Of a stretch of DNA of 64,000 nucleotides, positions 1 through 11,300 are shown piece by piece. The DNA is from a virus. The translations under genes and the position numbers were made by a program. Under the pieces are notes generated by a model. That model did no database searches. It worked only from the letters and a program-made list of their open reading frames with translations, and was not told the DNA's origin. Positions within the stretch are counted from its first letter, which is position 1; every line of letters starts with the position of its first letter. The DNA is taken from positions 124,001 to 188,000 of the IMG/VR virus record IMGVR_UViG_3300008110_000048. One strand, written 5' to 3'.

Positions 1-52
1 CATCTATTTGGTCTTGTATTTTTTTGTCAAATTTAGGGTAATTAACTGGCAT
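1..52 (-). CDS. Start of a gene running off the window (17 codons visible)
   Basis: An ATG at 52-50 opens a frame that stays open to the window edge and encodes MPVNYPKFDKKIQDQID. A textbook Shine-Dalgarno AGGAG lies five bases upstream and overlaps the stop region of the upstream lysin gene, which suggests translational coupling. Position just after the hub and lysin genes suggests another baseplate or tail protein, but 17 residues are too few to assign a family. Confidence 0.75.
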   Translation of the reverse strand, partial: MPVNYPKFDKKIQDQID

Positions 53-60
53 TTTTTCTC

Positions 61-2385
61 CTAGCTATCTCCGTTTGCATAATTTCTTGGAAAAACTTCT
101 CCATTCATCCATCTTTCTATATATTTAGCTGAGGAATTAGCAACTATTGGCAAGAAGACGGATGGATCAGTCGCATATACATTCCTTAACCATGTCTTAA
201 GATCTGCTGCTGTTTTTCCTGTTCTATCAGAATAAATATCTGCTGCGTCCTGAAACTTTACGCCACCATTCATCCAGCCATAATCTTTGTACCCGTCTCC
301 CCATACCTGGAACTGATACCCATCAAGCTTTGGATCACCAAAGGCTGGAAGCTTACCAGTACGCGCAGTATAAGCCATCCACGCTTGATTTCTAGGTATC
401 CAAACCCTTCTATCAACTAGTGGCCTCATTTCTTCTATTACTTTATTTTTAACTCCCCCATTATAAAATAAAGAAAGGTAGTATTTATCATTTATCATTT
501 TATTATAAGTATCTTGAGTTGGGACTGTTTCTCCAGGATAAACCAAACTCCAGTTTGCTGAAGCAATAAGCCACCCCTGCATTTGCGTTTTGCCAGTTGC
601 ATTTGTTAACTCATATGTCTTAGTTCCGTGAGCCAATCCATCATATCTTCCATACTTTTTGTTAGTTTCAGAATATCTTTTGTAGCCACCCGCACCCATA
701 TTGATCTGCAAAAATCCTAAAGAAATAAAATCGTCATCACCAATATAAAACCCTGTAGGTCTGCAATTACTCTCTCTAACCGCAACGGCAGCGAGACAGG
801 CTGCTAGTTCCGGCGAGCACCAGGTTTGAGTTAACACATCATACACTCCTTCTAGTCCAAGACTAAAATCCCATTGGCCATAATAGTTTGCATCTAACAT
901 ATCTGCAGGGCTAGATCCAGAACCACCATATCCGCCACCTCGCATCTGTTTTTCAATCTGTCTTTCCAGGCTGTCTGCACTACCGCTTAGGTTTGACGGA
1001 CGAGATGTTACGTTTGTTGCTGAAATAGTCATAGCTCCACCTGGGCCAACATATTTTCCGGCTCTCATTCCACTAAAACTTAAATGTATATGATCCCTGT
1101 GGTTAGAGTCCGCATGGAAGTTCAAGTACTGTAAGTATGGCCTATTTAATTTAATAGCTGCAGTAACTGGCTCTAGACCATCTATAATTCCCAAGTCTAA
1201 TTTATCACTAACAACAATTGAATCTGGGATTAAATATTGTGGAACCTCTGATAACGCCTCTATTAAGATATCCAGGGCAGAGCCGTATACAGGAACGTGA
1301 TTTGGAGTGCCGTTAGTTGTCTCAACATTAAAGGATTCTTCATTTATTCTTCCGACTTCTCGTATATCTATAGCTCTACCAAAAGTGTGATCTCCTGGGG
1401 TAAATTTATCTGGCTTAATGTATTGAGGTTGATTAGGGTCTCTTCCTGCGCCAAATCCACCTGCTATATAATAGTTCTTTTCGTGCAGAAGTATTAACAA
1501 TTCTATTAGAGCTGCGGATAGAAAGGCATTTGATATTCCGAGTGTGGGCGATTGTAGTATGAGATCGTCGCTCAGAATTCTTTGACTACTATCTACCTTA
1601 GAATCAGGAAAATGAGTCGAGGAACCGTTATAAACATCTCTCGGATCAGCTGCCCACTCATTTGGAATATCAAATCTAAATCCGCCCATAGAGCTATCGT
1701 CACTTATTTGTGACTCATATTTAGATCTTAATAAAGTCAACCTTTCCTGATACCATCCCTTTTCCTCTAATGTAAGTTCCGCTATTAAGGCTACATCTCT
1801 TCTTCCCGCACTCTGCATCTCGCCTATTCCCGGAGAGCCAGAACCGCCAGAACCCCTATTGTTATCAGATGGATCATCATCCTGTGATGAAGAGATCATT
1901 GTGTTTCTTATAATTTGCAAGGAATTTTCCACAAAAGTATTTCCAATGTTTTTTCCAACCATACTTTTTGACAAAATTTTATTCCATGCGGCGGCTCCTG
2001 TTAAGGTTGCATTATTTGAGCCAGTTGGATTACCTTCTCCGTCAACACTAAAATCTGTTGCTTCCGGATTAGGTATTGAGATTGTGGCATTTTCAGGAGT
2101 AGTAGCAGATGCAGCTGCAGCTCCGCCTGTAATTAGCCCATTTAAAGATCCAGATATGCTTGCATTCATCGCTGCTATTGGATACTTTTTACTTCTATTA
2201 AGAAGGTCTCCTGCCATAACTCCAGTCACATCAAATGAACTTAAGGTCCTACCCGTAGCGGGAGGAGCTAATGAAGCACTGGTATTGAGGACTGGCGATT
2301 TTCCGCCAGGATAAAAATCACCATGTATTGTTTTTGCAAAAGAGGCACTATCAGAAAGGGATTGCGCATTTATACTAAAAGACAT
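61..2385 (-). CDS. Tail-associated peptidoglycan hydrolase: M15-like peptidase plus lysozyme/SLT-like domain
   Basis: The 774-residue product carries two cell-wall-degrading modules. Residues about 290-440 resemble D-Ala-D-Ala carboxypeptidase/M15-type zinc peptidases, with H333 and D340 in HTFGRAID and H432/H434 in DHIHLSF as likely zinc ligands. Residues about 515-680 resemble a lytic transglycosylase or lysozyme, with AVRES (E538, likely acid catalyst) and SLGFLQINM at 555-563. The N-terminal 200 residues are Ser/Gly/Ala-rich and unassigned, and Gly/Ser linkers at 178-188 and 482-492 separate the modules. The gene starts nine bases after the baseplate hub gene. The likely role is local wall digestion at the tail tip during DNA entry rather than host lysis, because no holin is adjacent. 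DHIHLSF-type motifs are common in enzymes of Gram-positive bacteria and their phages. Confidence 0.85.
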   Translation of the reverse strand: MSFSINAQSLSDSASFAKTIHGDFYPGGKSPVLNTSASLAPPATGRTLSSFDVTGVMAGDLLNRSKKYPIAAMNASISGSLNGLITGGAAAASATTPENATISIPNPEATDFSVDGEGNPTGSNNATLTGAAAWNKILSKSMVGKNIGNTFVENSLQIIRNTMISSSQDDDPSDNNRGSGGSGSPGIGEMQSAGRRDVALIAELTLEEKGWYQERLTLLRSKYESQISDDSSMGGFRFDIPNEWAADPRDVYNGSSTHFPDSKVDSSQRILSDDLILQSPTLGISNAFLSAALIELLILLHEKNYYIAGGFGAGRDPNQPQYIKPDKFTPGDHTFGRAIDIREVGRINEESFNVETTNGTPNHVPVYGSALDILIEALSEVPQYLIPDSIVVSDKLDLGIIDGLEPVTAAIKLNRPYLQYLNFHADSNHRDHIHLSFSGMRAGKYVGPGGAMTISATNVTSRPSNLSGSADSLERQIEKQMRGGGYGGSGSSPADMLDANYYGQWDFSLGLEGVYDVLTQTWCSPELAACLAAVAVRESNCRPTGFYIGDDDFISLGFLQINMGAGGYKRYSETNKKYGRYDGLAHGTKTYELTNATGKTQMQGWLIASANWSLVYPGETVPTQDTYNKMINDKYYLSLFYNGGVKNKVIEEMRPLVDRRVWIPRNQAWMAYTARTGKLPAFGDPKLDGYQFQVWGDGYKDYGWMNGGVKFQDAADIYSDRTGKTAADLKTWLRNVYATDPSVFLPIVANSSAKYIERWMNGEVFPRNYANGDS

Positions 2386-2394
2386 AATTTATCC

Positions 2395-5300
2395 TTAACT
2401 ACCGATTCTTCTAGGAATCAAAGCCGATTCCTCTGCACTAATCACCGCATCGCCTTCTATTTGTAGCTGCTTTGCGTATACTGTAGCGAGATTATTTGTT
2501 ACTAGTTCCCAGTTCAAGGTAACTGCATGTCCGTCTTCATAATACTCGTCCCAGAATATAGTAGGCCACTCTCTTGTCTTATTGTAAGTAGCTTCTAGAA
2601 CTTTATATTGAACTAAATCATTATATAGTTTATTTGTCTGCTGATTTGTTAATCCATATCTAACACTCGTATCAAGCAAGACGGATATTGGAGCAGTATA
2701 AACTAACCCTAATACGGACAATGCGCTCAATATAGATTCTTTTTTCACGAAAAGGGGAGAATCTTGATATATTGAATTAAAGAAAGAATCCTTAATTTTT
2801 TGCTCGGCTCCAGCACCAGTTTGGTTCCCTATAAAGCAGCTTTCTACAAAGTCCTTTGCCGACTGAACTATCGACTCTGGCTGGTAATACCATACTGTTC
2901 CAAGAGTTCTCTTTGAGTCTGTAACATCTTTGGTATAATTAGCTACAGTATTTTGTTCAGCGCCAGCTTCAAAATCTGACTCAGATATAACAGAGCTGGA
3001 CGCAGCGTTACTTATTCTTATTCTTAAAACAACCAATCTATTTTCCAATTTAGACTGAACAAATATTTTGGCTTTACCTCCAGGAGTAGTAATTGATGTC
3101 ATTGTTGTTGAAGGGGTCGAAGAATCGCTATAACTTACTCCTAGATCACCATCATTTGAGGTAACGGTAAATGTATTTGTTTCGCCTGAGTTTATGCCAT
3201 CAAATCTTACGGTAAATGTTGCACCAGAGATAACATCTTCTACATCAAACGTGTCACCATCTTTGAATTTAGTTATCTTAGCGATAACGCTAAATAATGA
3301 TGGCTGTAAATCAGTTCTATCTGGCCCCAAGCCACTCAACTGCAACACCCTTGCATGAACAAGAGCATTTTCATAGTCTATGTATCTAACTAGATCTGTT
3401 ATCTGCTTTTCTTGCCAGCCAAGACTCTTAAGGAGATCATCACTTCTAACAAAAACATTTCCTTCTGGAGTTCTAACCTTAGTTCTTGCGCCGAGAAGTC
3501 CAGGTAGCAATACTTTAGAGTGGTGCTTGCCAACGACCATTCCCTGATTGTAGGATAAGCCTGCATCCATTGGTTGACCATTTTTATTTAGGTATTGGAC
3601 ATAGCAGCCGTGTTGATCTAGCACATTATCCCTAATCCATTTCCATCCCTTCCATGCCAATTGGCCAACTATCGGTACCGACAAAGCAATTCCGAAACCG
3701 GCTGCACCAGTTGCTCCAGCTCCCGCCGCCGCAGCGGCAACGCCTACGCCACCAGTTAGCGCCGTTGTCATTCCCTGAAAAACTGTTCTACTCGCAGAAG
3801 AACCATATTGTTGAATGACAGTTTCTGCTCTTTTTGGAAGAGTCGTAGCAGTTTGATTTGCCATTACATCTTTAACTAAAGCCGTAGATCCGTGAGTAAA
3901 CTGCAGACCGCCAATCATTTGTGGGCCTAAAGCGTCTGATAGTCCATCTATAGATATATTTCCTCCTACATTTATTCCAGTATTTGAGGCCATTATATTA
4001 TCCATGTAGAAACGTGTATCATTTCTAAGATTTTGCACAGTGAACCAAGAGTTGATCCAAGAAGTCAAGAACCATCTAGCGGGATCATTTACGGTCACAA
4101 GCGCATTCGGAGTAATTGATGTAATGTATCCCATTTCGGGAGTAAAATGATGGACAACTTGCTCTACCTCAAAAATTCCATACATTCTTTCGTAAACATC
4201 TGACAAATAAACCAAGTCATGCGGACGAATATCTGCATTACCTATAACTATGAGCTCTCCACCATATATATCTTTGATGGATTCCTTCAAGTGAGCTAAG
4301 GCTATTCTTTTTGCGGAAAGTTCATCAGGTGTTCCTTGAACATTCTTCGCAATTCCTCTAATCGTTTCCATTGGATGCATGATTGGATGAAGTACGCCCA
4401 AGAAACCTGATCCTACAAAATTATCATAATACAAACCTGTTTCAACAGTTTTTTCAGTTTGACGCTCTGCTGGAGCACCTTTATCTAAAGCTACTGTAAT
4501 TGGATATTTACCATCTGAAACTGCGGTAACTACGGTTGACACGCCATTCAAATTCTCTTGAATCTGATTTGATATAATATGAGAAAATGAACTTAGATAA
4601 TGGATTCTTTGGAAGGGCTGTCTGATTTCCAATACGGGTTCGCCATATTCGCGAGTAAACGGATTATCAACAGCCCTTAATAAGGTGCCCTCTCTTCCTA
4701 ATGAATAATAAATAGAGTCATTCAGAACTTTGTTTAAAATATGTGCTTGCTTACTAAAATTGCCAACCTCTGAGATGGCATAACCCATTTGCATCATGGA
4801 AAGCTTGAACATTCCAAGAAGACCAGAAAGACCGTCACCTATTGCGGTCATAATTGGTCCGATATTTCTATCGTAGAAATTACCAATATCTTCAAGTGTT
4901 CCAGAAATAAATGTCGTAGCACCAGTTCCCTCAGATTTTGTTGAAACTAATAATTGAAGGAACTTATTGTCATCCTTAGCGTACTGGCTATATGGATTTA
5001 TGAAAGCCTCAAATATCCTATCGATAGGTTTGAATGACCACTGACCGTCAGATCCTCCGCCTCCACTCGTAATTAAACCTCTTTTACGGTTAGGCTTCAA
5101 AACCAACCATGCTCTGCCATAGGCTGAGTTCCAAAGCTTTTGCCTAAATAAACCAACCATTAAAAGGAAAAGCTGTTTTGGAGTTTTAATTTTTTCATTT
5201 AGAGCAATGGCTTCTTCTGGTTTTTTGGAATTATCTAACGCGTATTCAAGAATTGTATTAATTACTGGAGAGTCAAAAAAGTTTTCTCTAATACCATTAA

Positions 5301-8300
5301 GTGCATCAGCAATTGTTGAGTTAAAGTATTGAATGATTCCGGCGTCTGACTCGTTTTCTGCGGCTATTAAATCTATATAATTTTTTCTTATAAACTCTAC
5401 TGCTTTTCTTCTTTCAATTGCATTAGTTATAGGAACGCCTTGCCCACCTAGTTGTGGATTGTTTGGAATATTAAAATAGTCAGCGCCCAGCAGGATTGCT
5501 AATTCATCGACAGCTGTATTTTCGGTATCAGCCAGTCCAGCAATTGGAATGTTCGAATCCTCAAAGTTTTTAAAACTATCCTCAATAGAAGATCCTAATA
5601 TTCTAGAAAACTCTTCTGGGAAAGGATCAATGGACTCTGGATCCATTCCGTAAACTTTTGCAAATATTCCCTTAACGCTATCGTATGTGTGATATCCAAA
5701 TCTAAATTGATCCCATATGTCATTTGCTTCACTAAGATTTCTTCCATCACCAGCTATGACCGAAACATTAGGGTCAAAATTCTCATCATAATAAGATCTA
5801 GCTTCTACTCCAACAGAATCCAATGGATCATACACACTTAAGAATGCAGCTCTTCCTTTGGCGGAATCTACATCTCCAGTTGTTGATAATTCTTCATCCA
5901 AAATAGAATACAAATACTGTCTAGACAAAGAGCTATCACCAATCATGTCGGCAACTTCGCCATCAAGAACAGACTGATCAATATTTGAAACATCACTAAA
6001 GCTAGATATTTCTAACAAAGTATTAAAATAACCAGAGAATGGTTTATCTCTTCCATCTGGTACGGCTAACGCATTACCGCCAAAATCAAATCTACTAGAA
6101 GAGATCTCAGCATTTACTGGAACCCATTCTGAGAATATATTTGGTGGATCCACTAAATCTTTATCATAAATTACAAATCTTGAACTAATACCTCCACCTA
6201 GTTCATTTCTAAGATCTTGAGCATTAGCTTTCCTTGCTGTTAATTCAGCAAGTTGGCCATCTTCTGTCATTGTATAATTTCCAAATCCAAGAATCATGCT
6301 ATCAGCCATTGAGGGGCCGTCTTTTGCTTTAAACTTTTTGATAGGAGCTGCAGAGGAAGATACAACGCCTACAGGAACATCATCTGGAACAAAGGCAAAG
6401 AGACACTCTACTGGTTGCGGGTTTATAGATAAGCCACTTTCGTTTTCGTAATTTAGCTCATCTTCGTTGCCAAAAATAGATACACCTAATCTGTTAGCTA
6501 TCTTACTTCCTATAATGCCGGCACCGCTGGTAAAGCTTAAAACTTTACCGGCGTAACCTATCAAATTATTTTTAAAATCACCAACAGCCTGTACTGCGCT
6601 TAGTGTAGTGTTAATCCATGACGGAAGCTGATCTAATATACTTGTTTCCTCTTCATCAGCTGACAATTTAAAACTTAGGTCTTTAGATACAAAGTTGCCC
6701 AAATACCAGGCGGCGTCGGGTGAAACAACAGCTGCTGTGTCATCATCATCTTCGCCCCAAAGGAAGTATGCCGGAGCGCATACAACAGCTCTATTAGTTC
6801 TAGGGCTAACTACTAAGACTTTTCTATTTTTATAATCTTGTGCTGTTCCATACAAATCTGTAAAATTATATTTTTCTTTAAACTTTTGTATGGCCTCGTC
6901 AGAAACATTGATATCATCACTACCAGGATTATATGGCCATCTCATCGCTATGTAGAATTGTTCTGCTTCAGCAGCTGTTTGTTGAGAAGCCGGTAGGTCA
7001 CCAGGTGAACCCCATTCTTCATATGATATTTGGTTTGCCAATTCATACTCGAAAGAATAATCATCTGCATTTCTTTGCGCTTCAGAAGAAGTTACAGAAT
7101 ACTGAGAAAGAGCAGCTTGATCAAGAGATATGCTAGGTCTATTTGCGTAAACTGATGGTAAGGGCATTCTTACATATGTTGAGGTTGCTCCGCCAATAAA
7201 TGACAAACCATCCACATCAACCATATTGTCTATAAAAGTTGAGAAGCCTAAAGGACGATCTAATTCTAATATTCCAGAAGACGGCACTAGCGTTAGTTCA
7301 TTATTTAAAATGAATTTGCTTTCATACTGAAGTAGGGTGAACATATTTGCCATAAATGTTGCACCACCGAAAGATCGTCTGTCTTCTGCCATAGCCTCAT
7401 TGACAAATCCCTCAAATTCTTCGGCGTCCATGGGCACTTCGCCTTCGTTTGCCAAAAACTTTCTTCCAGATTTTCCAATATCCTTGAAGTGACTTGCAGC
7501 GTTCTCGAAGACCCCACCGTCTCTAACGGTATATGATGTCGTGTCTAATATTACTGTTTCATTTATAGTATAGAATGGGTACCTAAATCTTGGTGGAAGA
7601 TTGTCTAATTGGGCGTGATTATCGCCTGCCTGAGCTATTGTTGTTGTGGGATCTCCAACAGGAAGGTGGAAACCAACTCTTGTTAATCCAACAACCGTTG
7701 GTAGTTTTGCAACTATTTTAGTTGAACCATCTTGCTGTGTTTCAGAAAATGTTGCAGCTAACGGTGAGTTAAAGTTAATTATTTTTTCTTTCAAAAATGC
7801 CGTAGGCTTATAGACACCTTCGGAATTCAACTGATCACTCGCAAGACTGGCCATTGTATCAGAAAGTTCATTAGACCTCTTGAACGCCTCATAGTCAGCC
7901 AATGTGTTACTGGATTTGTTGATGTTATTCATGATATTTTCGATGTCTTCGTCCGGCGAACGATACTTTGGATAGCCTGGCAAACTTAATTCAGATCCCC
8001 TCTCTGTACTAGGAAATCCTGTAGTTACAGGAACAACTCCAGAAGTATAAAGCCAGTGCGGTTTACCATAAAAAATTGTAGATCTATCTTCAAATGGTCT
8101 AATTGCAACAATATAGTTTGGAAGCAATCGGGCACAAACTTGGAAAAGATCCCAAACAGTTCTCATGTATGTTTGCGCTCTAAATGAAACCTCATCAAAA
8201 CCAGGTAGGTCGTCGTCAGCATTTGGTGCGATAATTCCCATTAACCTAAAGAAGTTTGTTCCGCCTCTTCCTCTGAGAATTCCAAAAAGACCTCCCCCAG

Positions 8301-11300
8301 AAATTCCTGCTCCAGCAGCAAAACTTACTCCAGGTATCAATCCGATAGAACCAGCTAAGCCACCCATAAGTATATTTTTTGTAGCGTTAGCTCTACCTTC
8401 AGCAGCTACGAGCTTGTTGCCAGCTGTCATTGTTCCTATGGCCGTCCTCGCTGAAACAGACTCATTTTGAGCTTCAACTATAAGTCGATTCCATGATCTA
8501 TCGACACCTCTTTCAAGGTACCCTTGTCCCTTTAATTTCTTGTCATCCTGTTCCACAAGAGAGGACGCAGTAAGCCACCCATCATCTATATCTCCACCAA
8601 GGAATTGGGCAAAACCTGTTCCATTTCCAGGATAAATATTTCTCTTAAATATTTCCAAGTCTACTTCGGCACAGAAGTTTGACATGAGTTGCCCCATGCT
8701 TGTCATAATTCTTCCATCTCCGAAAAATGTACTAACAGGGTTGTTTGTGAAAACATTTGTAGCTAATTTAAATGATGCGGCATTAGCAGCACCACCTACA
8801 TCGCCTTGTCCAAGGTTAGAGTAAACACTAGCGACTACATTTCTAATTCCATCAGCTCTTGCTCTTTCAGATTCGCTTAATGGTTCATATAACGTTGAAC
8901 CAAAATGACGAATTCCAAATCTATTTTCAGAAAAAACAGTTCCATTTGTGGCTCTAGCAAAAGCTTCTCTAAATCTTGACGCACCCATAGAAAGAAGTCT
9001 CACCATAAGATCTCTAGGCTCAGAAAGATACATTCCTGTATCTATGCCACCATCTATTTTTCCAGTGTCACCTTTTTTGTTTGTAGAGTTAACTATTGCG
9101 CCAAGCTCAATAGCGTCAGACTGCGCAGTAACTGTTACGATTTCTCCTTGCTCAACATTTGTTATGACGCCATTGAAAACTGTTTGTAGAGAATTTGGAT
9201 TTGCTCCATATCCGACTCTTAGATGAACACGAACACCAGGCTTTAGTCTAATATTGTTAATGTCAATTACATAATCGTTTCTCATTCCAGAAACAATATT
9301 TTTAGCTATATTTAAAGTTCTATCCAAGATAGATTCAATGCCTTGAGTAAAATCTATTGGTGCATCGCTTGGTTGATTGTCTCTAGAATTAAATATTTCT
9401 GTAGAAGGACGAGTAGTCAACTTTGAATACATGTTGGACACTCTAAATATTAACGTGTCCCCTAGAAGATCTTCTGAAGATACAACAGAAAAATCTACTA
9501 TAGATTGCATTCCATAAAAATTGTCAAACAGCTTAACTCCGGCAAAAAAGCCACCTTCGTCAATTAGCCACAACATATAAGTAGGAAATGCTCTAATCAT
9601 TCTTCCAGAAATGTCTCGATACTGGACATCATTCATCATCTTCTGTATGTGGCCACCAAAAGATCCATCATAAGCTTTTTGATATTTATCCAGAGATTGT
9701 ACGCCCTCAACTCCAGTAAGCGTATTTGTGCAACCCCTATCTGGAGTTTGTGTATCTTCTATATGATTTTCTGCTAGTCTCTTATTCCCGTTGTCATCTA
9801 TATGAACATTTGAACCATCGACTGTTAGATAGAATCTTCCATTATCTTTATTGATATAACCAAAATGGGTCCCCAATGCAGACTGCATCATTGCAGGTAC
9901 TTCTGATTCTGATCCAGATTCTTGCGGATTTGTTGCCGGAATCATATATATCACTTTATGGAAATCTACTTCATCTGGATTAAAGCTAACTTCTGTTTCG
10001 TTTGCCAAGTGTGAATCTGATAAAACTTCTTTAATTAAATTTAAAGTTTCTGCGCTTGTATATTTTAGATTACCAACAGAATAGCCTGCTCCAACAATTT
10101 CTTCAAATACTGGACTATCCTCTGTGGATTGTGCTGCAATAAAGATGTAGTCAGTTAATAATCCTTGTTTTTCTGAAGTTTCAAATTCAGAAGTTTGAGT
10201 TTGTATAACTTCTTGAAATAAAGAAACAAAATTATGAACACTTATACCGCTACTGTTAACGTAGCTAATAATTTCATTTATTAATGTCTGATTGTTGCTA
10301 GCTCTTTGAGCTGCGGCAAATGGTTCGCTTCCAACATCCCTATAGGCGTAGCGTCTAAGGAAATCTGTAATTCTATTTTTAACTTGATTTTTTCTGATCT
10401 CTATAGCGCGAGCATCCCCGAGCTTTGCCCAATCATCACTGTAATCAAATTTGAATTCTTTTGTTATATCGGGTTGATAAATGAAGTTATTAATAACATC
10501 TTTATCGAACATTTCAAAGCTTCTAAAATAAAAATCTGGATCTAAGTTTCCAACGACTTCATCATTTTTATCGCGAACCTCCAGTGGCATATCGGGATAT
10601 GCATTAAACGCTCCCCACAACTGCTTAATTCTTAAAAATGGATTTCTCTTTGAACCAAAATGTTCAATAAAATCACTTTGCTGTTTTGATGAAAGCTTTT
10701 CTCTTTGCTGCTGGAATATATCAAAGTCGACAAGGCTCAATTGCACATTGTATACGTGCGGATAATTAGGTATAGTATCTACTTTAAAATTCAAAGGAAT
10801 AACATATTTAATTCCGCACAATGCAGTAATAATATTTTTCATCCCCAAGAAACCAATAACACCAGTTGAGTGCTCAAGTCTGGCTAAAGAGTTAATGTGA
10901 TCAAAGATTGCTCTAATCTTATAAAGCTCTCTTTCGCCAAAAACAGTCATTGATATATTAACATAAGAATCTTTTCCGCCTATATATTGATAGGTCGGCT
11001 CATCCTGCATTTGAACCTGTAGCTTTGCAAGATTGTTGCCAAGACTTATGCTAACGCCGTTGACTATAGCTTTTTTAGGATCTAAATCAACCCGATTCAT
11101 GGGAACTTCCCATTCCTGGAAGTGGTAATCTCCCTCTCTTAAACGCTTAGCCTCCATAAGATTCTGCACATAACCGTCTGAAAAGAAACGATTATACAAG
11201 GAAAGCATGAATGCATCAGTTACTTGCTGTCGCACCTTTTCTTCGTCAGGAACAGCTATTTCGACACCTAAAACTTTTCTTCTTTCAACTTCTTCAATGA

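Noticed and set aside
1859-2314. Forward-strand frame of 151 codons inside the lysin gene
   Set aside because: It lies wholly within the lysin coding region on the other strand and shows only hydrophobic composition without a domain.
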